A stretch of 18,709 nucleotides of DNA, from positions 1-18,709 of the forward strand of contig SLFT01000451.1 of the NCBI GenBank assembly GCA_007124105.1. The letters run 5' to 3'. Of the stretch, positions 8,201 through 14,078 are shown piece by piece (position 1 is the stretch's first letter; every line of letters begins with the position of its first letter). The notes beneath the pieces are model-generated. The model was given only the letters and a program-made list of their open reading frames with translations. It did no database searches and had not been told where the DNA came from. Origin of the DNA: Candidatus Hydrogenedentota bacterium. GTDB lineage: Bacteria; Hydrogenedentota; Hydrogenedentia; Hydrogenedentales; CAITNO01. A program made the translations under genes and the position numbers.

Positions 8201-9059
8201 GCACACGGTGCGGCTTGGCGAAACACTGGAAGCGCTGGGACGGGAAGATGAGGCGTTGCCCCTCTACCGTAGCGTGTTATACGCTGTTCCTGATTCGCCC
8301 TACACCGCCAACCTTGTCCACCGTCATTTTATCCAGCGCGCAGACATGACAGGGCGTATAACATTCTGGCGCGACATTCATGAACGCCGCCCGAACGCGG
8401 AAGCGCCGCAGCTGCATCTGGCGCGCGCCTGTTACGAAGCGGAACAATTCGAGCAGGCGTTGGCTGCGGCGGGAACAGCGTCAGAAAATGAAGACGTTGG
8501 ATTGACCTTCTACCGCTGCGCCGCGCAATGGCGGCTTCATGATACTGCCGATGCCCTGGACTGTCTGGCGACAATAGCAGAAGAACATCCCGTGTACAGG
8601 ACAGCGGCAACCGAAGCGTTAACCACGCGCGCTGAAGCGGCCGTCGAGGACACTGACCTCACGCTGGCGGCACACTTGTATCGGCAGGCAATCACGCTGA
8701 CGCCGGAAGACCTGGGATACAGCATCCGACTTGGCGAGATAGCGGAAGCAGTGGGTAACCACGATGAAGCATTAACACACTATACCCATGTACTCCTGCG
8801 CGCGGAGGACGCGCCGCGTACCGCCGCGCGACTGGATGCGCTGTTGACGGACATGTTCAGTGCGGAGCAACGGGCTGCGACATGGGAAAGGATATGTGAG
8901 GACCGCGCCGATGATGCGTTGCCGTTAGTTTATCTGGGCAAGGCTTATGAGGCCGCCGGCAATACTTCCGAGGCAGTAGCGGCGTATCGCAAGGCGCTAA
9001 CGCTGGAATCAGCGTTGGATGACGCTCGGGAAGGATTGCGACGGCTGGATGCGCAATAA
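5280..9059 (+). CDS. Secreted protein: beta-rich N-terminal domain plus long TPR region
   Basis: A 1259-residue protein with a signal peptide (basic MKR, hydrophobic core, likely cleavage after VVAS near residue 23). Residues about 33-420 are rich in aromatic residues, glycine and alternating hydrophobics, suggesting a beta-sandwich or carbohydrate-binding-like fold, but I recognise no family. From about residue 450 to the end it is TPR helices. Within them a composite unit repeats with equivalent positions at W627, W801, W974 and G1146, a period of 172-174 residues. A junction motif DAPRTAxRLDxLL occurs at 481 and again at 1177, bracketing the array. The last helix (LDDAREGLRRLD) matches the C-terminus of the preceding protein (LDDARAGVERLN), so the two are related by module duplication. 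The export and repeat calls are firm. A scaffold role in the periplasm or at the surface, partnering the upstream membrane protein, is inferred. Confidence 0.85.
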   Translation: MKRSFPLIVLLPALFMAVSVVASDNEHNNGPGESECDTAAILDLRVEYADAELAGLTAPPPGVYLFQPGDGVVLRAYGHGDIPVEAVWSGDVSDAGPVLFVDMDHSKRITAIFQRADQWPEEEPPWFDVPENKDLYAFVGGGDLYGWFAASRHEAKGAGITHLTHQDAFLRPIAHFTSLNLEHIFSGVKADNDRTDFTPRIDPMRFRLEGPGSVRVQWPAEGSSWDLEAEMTYQFTGMDGIDIEFSATVGDETFPQGYAGFMWATYHSHFTDHAIFFPGVSNGREGWTRFGPTIAEDDFGGTVAFQNATALPYEVGANVFNIVTSEDIFFTRPVYYGPLDLSLSESGPQMPLTYMMMFDQAAPIRFAVWNWGNPPEVSAWDWQYIMRDPRPGKKAGYRARMACAPLDAPQDVLPYYDAWLETLGEDTNREESSVPPYPELPIYWSPASLLFDPLIVGACIERHNPEQALALYRKILLTMHDAPRTAERLDSLLAREYSDERRIEEWLYIRRHHQHAPDSWLLLLHLSKAYQAAGELTTASEMVRYALEKHPDEALLLLLYGELLFETDDAVAALGYLERAAALDDDVASQAGALVATYAAQALEDGEPARAEQLYHQAAALAPDDHWHKVRLAETLEAMGRAEEAEALYAEVLRCAPESPYTAAVIDDRYVARADSDGRIRFWKDIRARQPEAITPMLHLGIAQYDAGDYTAAETTLEAGLKAAPDNPRIRFYLGAARLWCDNLDAASAYIETAAAEDPILEEPAAAALAKRAADAVDEGEHTLAEELYRKAVQLAPGHAWYPVYLGEALEQQGKDAEALALFVNAMVAAPESAYIAALINAHFDAREDAAGRIAAWEQIAADAPDAPLPRLHLARACYEGGAYQRTLSVVKETSPEQTSPELTLYRCAAQLHLDAVEEGIACLRTLAIETPGYRSRIGETLATRADKAREAGNLALAEQLYEAAAATAPDDLWHTVRLGETLEALGREDEALPLYRSVLYAVPDSPYTANLVHRHFIQRADMTGRITFWRDIHERRPNAEAPQLHLARACYEAEQFEQALAAAGTASENEDVGLTFYRCAAQWRLHDTADALDCLATIAEEHPVYRTAATEALTTRAEAAVEDTDLTLAAHLYRQAITLTPEDLGYSIRLGEIAEAVGNHDEALTHYTHVLLRAEDAPRTAARLDALLTDMFSAEQRAATWERICEDRADDALPLVYLGKAYEAAGNTSEAVAAYRKALTLESALDDAREGLRRLDAQ
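7149..8720 (+). repeat. Tandem coding super-repeat of about 173 codons
   Basis: Three full periods, starting near 7149, 7671 and 8190 with a fourth partial unit near 8706, encode the same order of motifs: x-W-x-x-V-R-L-G-E-x-L-E, then P-x-S-P-Y-T-A, then G-R-I-x-x-W-x-x-I, then P-x-L-H-L-A-R-A-C-Y-E, then L-A-E-x-L-Y-x-x-A. Spacing between equivalent codons is 174, 173 and 172. DNA identity between units looks modest, so the duplication is old rather than recent. Confidence 0.8.
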
Positions 9060-9061
9060 AA

Positions 9062-9090
9062 TTGACCGTATCTCGCGAATGCGTTATCCT
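9062..9090 (+). promoter_or_regulatory. Sigma70-type promoter for the Tat-signal gene
   Basis: TTGACC (9062-9067), a 17-bp spacer and TATCCT (9085-9090) match five and four of six consensus positions. Transcription would start near 9097 and give a leader of about 33 nt before the ATG at 9130, with AAGGAG at 9116-9121 inside it. This separates the gene from the upstream TPR operon. Confidence 0.5.
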
Positions 9091-9129
9091 GATAGAAGGT
9101 TATTTGCGCTAAGATAAGGAGCACCAGCC

Positions 9130-10098
9130 ATGGAACCAAAGATAGGGCGCAGACGTTTTTTGCAGGGAACGGCCAGTGCCGCGTCGGGACTTGCCGCGGG
9201 CTTTGGCAGTGAAGAGCAGATTCTATTGGCGCACTTGGGGCAATCCGCCAACGACGCCCCGAATCCGCTGGCGACGCCCATGCCGCGCGGCGCAATCAAG
9301 GGTGTGGAAATCAGCCGGCTCATTTGCGGCGGCAATCTTATCGGCGGCTGGGCGCACAGTCGCGACCTTATCTATGTATCACGCCTGTTCAAGGAGTATA
9401 ACACCGACGCGAAAATTCTGGAGACGCTGCACCTCTGCGAACAATACGGCGTCAACAGCATCATCACGAATCCCGTGTCCGGCGACATTATCAACCGATT
9501 CTGGGCCGAGGGCGGCAAGATACAATGGATTTCCGAGGTACACCCGCGTCATGATGATTACAAGACCACCGTGCAACAAGCCGTTGACGGCGGCGCGACC
9601 ATGGCGTATCTGCAAGGCGTGGTCGGCGACCGGCTGGTGGCGGACAACCAGTTTGACCTGTTGGCGAACACAGTCCACTACATCCAGGAGTGCGGCCTGC
9701 CTGCGGGCGTTGGCGCTCATGCCCTTGATGTGGTCATCGCCTGCGAGGAGGCGGATGTAAACCCGGACTTCTACGTGAAAACACTGCACCCGGACGACTA
9801 TTGGAGCGCGCGCCGTCCCGACCAGCCTGAAGAAGTAATCCGCAACCCCCACGACAATTTCTGGTGCGCCCATCCCGAAAAAACCATTGCCTGCATGAAA
9901 GCCGTGGAAAAGCCCTGGATTGCTTTCAAGGTGCTTGCGGCAGGCGCTGTTCCGCCACGGCGCGGTTTCAAGTACGCCTTCGAAAACGGGGCCGACTTTA
10001 TATGCGTGGGCATGTTCGATTTTCAGGTGGCCGATGATGCGGATATTGCCATACGCGTGCTGTCCGGCTTGGAACGCGAACGGCCGTGGCGGGGGTGA
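9130..10098 (+). CDS. Tat-signal TIM-barrel protein, aldo/keto-reductase-like
   Basis: A 322-residue protein. GRRRFLQG at residues 6-13 is a twin-arginine signal, followed by a weakly hydrophobic Ala/Gly segment, so export by Tat is predicted. The segment ISRLICGGNLIGGW (about 60-73) is like the opening strand of aldo/keto reductases, and alternating strand/helix pattern continues to a C-terminal AFENGADFICVGMFDFQ. Where a classical AKR has the catalytic Asp in G-x-N-x-x-D-T-A, this protein has GVNSIITNP, so the usual Asp/Tyr pair seems absent. It may be a non-canonical or non-enzymatic member. The start is the ATG with AAGGAG 8 nt upstream. It is monocistronic between its own promoter and a convergent neighbour. 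Similar Tat-tagged barrels are, to my knowledge, common in Planctomycetota-like genomes; substrate unknown. Confidence 0.75.
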   Translation: MEPKIGRRRFLQGTASAASGLAAGFGSEEQILLAHLGQSANDAPNPLATPMPRGAIKGVEISRLICGGNLIGGWAHSRDLIYVSRLFKEYNTDAKILETLHLCEQYGVNSIITNPVSGDIINRFWAEGGKIQWISEVHPRHDDYKTTVQQAVDGGATMAYLQGVVGDRLVADNQFDLLANTVHYIQECGLPAGVGAHALDVVIACEEADVNPDFYVKTLHPDDYWSARRPDQPEEVIRNPHDNFWCAHPEKTIACMKAVEKPWIAFKVLAAGAVPPRRGFKYAFENGADFICVGMFDFQVADDADIAIRVLSGLERERPWRG

Positions 10099-10103
10099 TC
10101 GCC

Positions 10104-10119
10104 GCGCCGCACTCGGCGC
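10104..10119 (+). terminator. GC hairpin just after the Tat-signal gene
   Basis: GCGCCG (10104-10109) pairs perfectly with CGGCGC (10114-10119) around a CACT loop, starting 6 nt after the stop codon. No T-run follows, so it is not a classical intrinsic terminator; it may stabilise or weakly end the transcript. Confidence 0.3.
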
Positions 10120-10267
10120 AGGCTCACAAAGAAAGGTGATGCACTGCGCGGGTTAGCGCCTTATCGGTCGTCTTCTATGACCAAGAACAAGACGATTCGC
10201 GCTCTAATATGTCCCATACGTTTCATCATCCTGGATATTCGTTACGACATTTATCGGCGTTGCTTTG

Positions 10268-10287
10268 GGGTTGCGGGCCACGCCCAC
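10268..10287. repeat. Intergenic palindromic repeat, copy 1
   Basis: This 20-mer matches 17 of 20 positions with 17418-17437. Both contain GGGTTG, one variable base, then a small hairpin GGGC-NAC-GCCC. It lies between the convergent Tat-signal and prepilin-like genes and abuts the stop codon of the latter. A dispersed genomic repeat is likely; a role in ending the minus-strand transcript is possible. Confidence 0.5.
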
Positions 10288-10288
10288 A

Positions 10289-11266
10289 TTAGAAAAACGC
10301 CGATGTCAGAGCGAATCCTTCGGAGACGGGGAACTGGCCGGGATACCGCAGGAACTGCACATGGCCGTCCATGTACAACACATTGGCGCCGCCCGGCGCG
10401 TGGTTGAACTGCGCGGCGCCGGATATACGCGCGGAGACGACATCCCACAGCACAGGAACCGTACTTTGCGCGTAGGCGGACGCGCCGGGATTGTTAATAT
10501 CGGTAATCAACATCCGTTCAACCCCTTCGCGCAACCGATAGAGGGTGTCCGTGTTTGCGTTGCCAAGGGGCTGCCCCGGCGGGTCGGCCATGCCTGATAT
10601 CATGGCGTGTTTCATCTCGTCTTGCAAGTCTTGGTTAAGTAGATAGTCATTGTCCGGGTTCTGGTCGCCCAGTGGCCCCTGCAAAAATGCCTCGCCCTCG
10701 AGATAGGCAATCATGGTCATCAGATACACCAGCTGCGCGGGCAGGTCGGCCGCGTATTCGGCGCCGAACAAAGCAGCGTCCACAGTAGGGGCTTCCCTGT
10801 CGCATTTGTCAAATACAAATCCATAGTACAGATAACTGGCGTCCGCCCGCGACGGCAGTCCGGCATAGGCGCATTCTTCTCCGGGCAACGCCTCAATTAT
10901 GTGCAACGGGTTGTCTTCGCTGGCGTCCGGGTCCGACGGGCACACCAGCACGGCCAGGTCGGTCAGGTACTCAGGGTAGAGCGCGTCCATTTGCGGGGCC
11001 AGTGCGGCGCGCTCGTGTCCCTCCGTGCAACCTTCCGGCGTGGCCGCGCCCCAGGGGTCGTCGGCGTGGACGCGTGGGTAGTAGCCGCGCCCTTCGTTTG
11101 CGTACATGGCGAAGACGATCCCCATTTGCCGAAGATTGTTTTGACACGAGGCGCGGCGCGCCGCCTCGCGCGCACGGGAAAGGGCGGGGAGCAGGATGGC
11201 TGCCAGAATGCCGATAATGGCAATGACGACAAGCAGCTCGATAAGCGTGAATCCAAAACGTTTCAT
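10289..11266 (-). CDS. Prepilin-like protein with N-terminal methylation motif and H-Xn-DG end
   Basis: A 325-residue type IV prepilin / type II pseudopilin-like protein. MKRFG precedes FTLIELLVVIAIIGILAA, with cleavage expected after Gly5 and Glu at mature position 5, followed by the hydrophobic assembly helix and RAREAARRASCQNNLRQMG, typical of the family in PVC-type bacteria. The C-terminus has FNHAPGGANVLYMDGH, a form of the H-X9-DG processing-associated motif with one extra residue (H289, D300-G301, so H-X10-DG). An upstream in-frame TTG at 11314 would add 16 residues, but I chose the ATG at 11266 because it gives the standard prepilin leader and has AAGGAG 11 nt upstream. It lies 66 bp downstream of a propeller gene on the same strand, so co-transcription is likely. 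Function of these numerous pilin-like proteins is unknown; no pilus assembly genes are nearby. Confidence 0.9.
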   Translation of the reverse strand: MKRFGFTLIELLVVIAIIGILAAILLPALSRAREAARRASCQNNLRQMGIVFAMYANEGRGYYPRVHADDPWGAATPEGCTEGHERAALAPQMDALYPEYLTDLAVLVCPSDPDASEDNPLHIIEALPGEECAYAGLPSRADASYLYYGFVFDKCDREAPTVDAALFGAEYAADLPAQLVYLMTMIAYLEGEAFLQGPLGDQNPDNDYLLNQDLQDEMKHAMISGMADPPGQPLGNANTDTLYRLREGVERMLITDINNPGASAYAQSTVPVLWDVVSARISGAAQFNHAPGGANVLYMDGHVQFLRYPGQFPVSEGFALTSAFF

Positions 11267-11332
11267 GGGGAACAGGACTCCTTGTGATTCTCTGGCAGCG
11301 TTATTATTGCGCAACCGTGAAAAGGAAACGGA

Positions 11333-12568
11333 TTAGTCCGCTTTAATGTTGTATGCTATCACAGCGTCGCCGCGACGGATCAACAACAACCCATGGGCAA
11401 TGGTCGGATGGGGCCAGTGCTGTTCCGTGCCGGCTGTCACCGTGAACTGACCGCGCACATCCAAGCCCTCGGGTGAAGGCTTGATCAATGATGCCTGTCC
11501 CACACGCGGGCCTTCATAAACGTACAACATCCCATCCGCATATACGACGTTGCCCTGGGTAATCTCCGCGGCGGTCCACATGACCTTGCCTGTCTCCAGT
11601 TCCAGACAAACCAGACCCGTCCGGTTGCTGTGAGCGGTTCCATAGAGATAGCCGTCCACCAGCACCACGCCATGGTGCTGGCAATCAAGCGTCTCGTCCC
11701 GCCATTTCGGAACAATACTTGCCCCGTCTTCGGACAATGCAAGCGCGCCGCCGCCGCTGCCGTAGCCGCTGGAATAATACACCAGGCCGTCGCCATACAC
11801 CGGCGTTACCGCGTGGATATCGTGACGCGTTGTATGCTCGTGACGCCACAACAACGCGCCGGTATCCGGGTCCAGCCCCACCACACAGTTCGTCGGCATG
11901 GTCACCAGGATGCGGCGACCATTGTGCGTAATGATGGCGGGTGAACAATACGAGGCAGGCTCGTTCAGTTCGGTCATGGCCCATACGGTTTCACCTGTCA
12001 TCTTATGCAGGGCAACCACAGCGCCCTCCGAGCCGCCAGGCGTACAAATCACGTTGTCGCCGTCCACCAGCAGTGACTCAGCCAGCTGCCAGGTAATATT
12101 TTCCGCGCCGAAACGCGCGAGAATGTCAACGTCCCAGAGCACGGCGCCGGCATCGAGGTCCAAGGCGTACACCACTCCCGGGCCGGAAAGCAAATACGCG
12201 CGGTTGCCGTCAATAGCGGGAGTCGCCCGCGGCCCCGCCGCCCATTCATCAAGCGTTTCCGGGCCGTAACTAATGGTTTTCTGCACCGCCCCTTCCATAT
12301 CCAGAATGTACAGATGACCGGTTTGGTCAGGCGTCATACCGGTAACATAGATATTGCCGTCCGACACGGATACCGAGGAATAGCCGTCTCCGAATCCTTC
12401 CGCAATCCAGGCAACTGGCGGTCCATCTGCGGGCCATTCACGCAACAGACCCGTGGCGGTAAATTTTCCATCACCTTCAGGGCCTCGAAACCGAGGCGTT
12501 TCAGCGGATGCAAATACAGCGGATGTAAGAACCATTGTAGCAACAAAAAATGCCTTCTTCATATTCAT
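11333..12568 (-). CDS. Exported PQQ-like beta-propeller protein A
   Basis: A 411-residue protein with a signal peptide (MNMKK, hydrophobic core, likely cleavage after FASA at residue 22). RFRGPEGDG near residue 26 and WPADGPPVAW...GFGDGYSSVSV follow the opening of the PQQ-like propellers common in PVC bacteria. The chain is then a series of blades with D-x-x-T-G-x-x-x-W turns (for example DPDTGALLWRHE, ETGKVMWTA). It is too short for a quinoprotein alcohol dehydrogenase and lacks that family's hallmarks, so the name describes the fold, not bound PQQ. AGGAG lies 8 nt before the ATG. A near-consensus promoter is just upstream, and the prepilin-like gene follows. It is paralogous to the two propellers on the other side of the divergent promoter. 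Ligand or partner unknown. Confidence 0.87.
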   Translation of the reverse strand: MNMKKAFFVATMVLTSAVFASAETPRFRGPEGDGKFTATGLLREWPADGPPVAWIAEGFGDGYSSVSVSDGNIYVTGMTPDQTGHLYILDMEGAVQKTISYGPETLDEWAAGPRATPAIDGNRAYLLSGPGVVYALDLDAGAVLWDVDILARFGAENITWQLAESLLVDGDNVICTPGGSEGAVVALHKMTGETVWAMTELNEPASYCSPAIITHNGRRILVTMPTNCVVGLDPDTGALLWRHEHTTRHDIHAVTPVYGDGLVYYSSGYGSGGGALALSEDGASIVPKWRDETLDCQHHGVVLVDGYLYGTAHSNRTGLVCLELETGKVMWTAAEITQGNVVYADGMLYVYEGPRVGQASLIKPSPEGLDVRGQFTVTAGTEQHWPHPTIAHGLLLIRRGDAVIAYNIKAD

Positions 12569-12608
12569 AGTGTTTACTCCTGGTAAATTCCATTACATAA
12601 AGGATGCA

Positions 12609-12637
12609 ATTGTATGTGTTTAGAGTCACAAAGTCAA
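12609..12637 (-). promoter_or_regulatory. Near-consensus sigma70 promoter for propeller A and the prepilin-like gene
   Basis: Read on the minus strand: TTGACT (12637-12632), exactly 17 bp, then TACAAT (12614-12609). Both hexamers match consensus at five of six positions. The transcript would start near 12602, about 34 nt before the ATG at 12568. It is the best promoter in the window. Confidence 0.65.
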
Positions 12638-12649
12638 CATTGTATACTT

Positions 12650-12666
12650 TTGAACGTCTTGAACGT
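12650..12666. promoter_or_regulatory. Tandem TTGAACGT boxes between divergent promoters
   Basis: TTGAACGT occurs at 12650-12657 and again at 12659-12666, a 9-bp period; the second copy contributes the palindrome GAACGTTC (12661-12668). The boxes lie 12 bp upstream of the minus-strand -35 and ahead of the plus-strand -10. This position suits a regulator of both transcripts. The repeat is seen; the regulatory role is inferred. Confidence 0.3.
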
Positions 12667-12690
12667 TCGTATTGATAACACCAAAACGCA

Positions 12691-12696
12691 TATAAT
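12691..12696 (+). promoter_or_regulatory. Candidate -10 element for propeller B operon
   Basis: A perfect TATAAT hexamer on the plus strand, 82 bp before the ATG at 12779. No good -35 lies at 16-18 bp; TTGATA at 12672-12677 is only 13 bp away. The promoter is therefore weak or activator-dependent, if real. Confidence 0.35.
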
Positions 12697-12778
12697 GCAG
12701 TCAATCATGCACAGAGGATACATTCTTACGACCGGATTACAATCAAAAAAGCCTTGGCATAAACAACAGGAGAAGCGT

Positions 12779-14059
12779 ATGCTTTATTTCACAACACGGT
12801 TTCAGATGCTGATGGTCGCCGCCTTTGTTATTCTTGTATGTACCCCTGCCGCCGCCGACTGGCCGCAGATGGGCGGGCCAAATCGCGATAGTATCTCGCC
12901 CGAGACAGGGCTTGCCGGTTCCTGGCCGAATGCAGGCCCGCGCGAAGTATGGCGCGTGTCGCTGGGGGAAGGGTTCGGGTCGCCGTCAATACGGGGCGGC
13001 AAGGTGTATGTGTTGGATCGCATTGATAACGATATGGATAACCTGCGCTGCCTCGATCTGGAGACCGGCACGGAGCTGTGGAACTTTCCTTATGCATCGC
13101 CCGGCAGCGTCAGTTATGACGGATCGCGCACCGCGCCAACGGTTACCGATGACCGTATTTATTTTGTTGGCGTCATGGGTGATTTCTACTGCCTGGACCT
13201 TGAAACGCGCCAACCCCTTTGGAACAAGCATATCCGTGAAGATTTCGGTGAGGACACGCCCCGTTGGGGCGTACCGCAAGCGCCTGTGTTGTACAACGAC
13301 CTGGTAATCGTCGCGCCGCAAGTACGCGACACCACCGTTGTCGCTTACCATAAGGATACGGGCGATCTGGTCTGGCAAAGTCCGCGACTGGGCGCGCTCG
13401 GTTACTCCATGCCCGTGGTGCTGACGCTCGCCGGTGTAGACCAGGCGGTTATGATTACGGCGGGCAAGACCAGCGTATGGGGGCTGTCTGTTGAAGATGG
13501 TTCCGTGTTATGGTCTTATGATGGCTGGCAATGCAAAATACCCATCCCCTACGCCACAGCGCTTCCCGACGATCGCCTGTTTATCACTGGCGGCTATCGG
13601 GCCGGTTCCGCCATGATTCAGCTGCGCAGGGAAGGCAATGATTTCACGGTGAAAGAACTGTTTACCACCAATGAATGCGGCAGCCAGATACAGCAGCCCA
13701 TATTTTTCGAGGACCACCTTTACATCAACAGTAACTCGAACGAACGCGAGGACGGGCTGATGTGCATGACCCTGGACGGCGAAATCAAATGGAAGACGCG
13801 GGACTCACGCCTCAGATGGTTCTCCTCGCCCACCTTCGAACGCGGTCCGCTGCTGCTGGCCGATGGGCGTATCTACAACCTGGACGGACGCAGCGGCGAC
13901 CTGCATCTGATCGAACCCTCGCCCGACGAATACAAGGAACTTGCCCAGGCAAGCGTACTCAGCGGCAGACAAATCTGGGCGCCCATGGCGCTGTCCCAGG
14001 GAAAACTGGTGCTGCGAAGCCAGGATGAGATGAAGTGCCTGGATGTAAAGAATCCGTAA
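12779..14059 (+). CDS. Exported PQQ-like beta-propeller protein B
   Basis: A 426-residue protein. The frame is open upstream to 12614, but I start at the ATG at 12779: it has AGGAG 6 nt upstream, and a signal peptide begins there (hydrophobic residues 9-20, cleavage likely after PAAA at 26). The upstream extension is polar and would bury the signal. The mature protein opens DWPQMGGPNRDSISPETGL, then SLGEGFGSPSIRGGKVYVLD, and continues with propeller blades (DLETGTELWNF, HKDTGDLVWQS, VEDGSVLWSYD). The tail RQIWAPMALSQGKLVLR aligns with the tail of the next gene's product. No PQQ-binding or catalytic residue set is recognisable. It is separated from the next propeller by 19 bp and diverges from propeller A. 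A periplasmic binding or scaffolding role is inferred from fold only. Confidence 0.87.
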   Translation: MLYFTTRFQMLMVAAFVILVCTPAAADWPQMGGPNRDSISPETGLAGSWPNAGPREVWRVSLGEGFGSPSIRGGKVYVLDRIDNDMDNLRCLDLETGTELWNFPYASPGSVSYDGSRTAPTVTDDRIYFVGVMGDFYCLDLETRQPLWNKHIREDFGEDTPRWGVPQAPVLYNDLVIVAPQVRDTTVVAYHKDTGDLVWQSPRLGALGYSMPVVLTLAGVDQAVMITAGKTSVWGLSVEDGSVLWSYDGWQCKIPIPYATALPDDRLFITGGYRAGSAMIQLRREGNDFTVKELFTTNECGSQIQQPIFFEDHLYINSNSNEREDGLMCMTLDGEIKWKTRDSRLRWFSSPTFERGPLLLADGRIYNLDGRSGDLHLIEPSPDEYKELAQASVLSGRQIWAPMALSQGKLVLRSQDEMKCLDVKNP

Positions 14060-14078
14060 ACGCCCGAGGCAACCCGAT

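Noticed and set aside
12614..12778. N-terminal extension of propeller B
   Set aside because: It would overlap the divergent promoter region and place 55 polar residues before a signal peptide; the internal ATG has AGGAG at the right distance.
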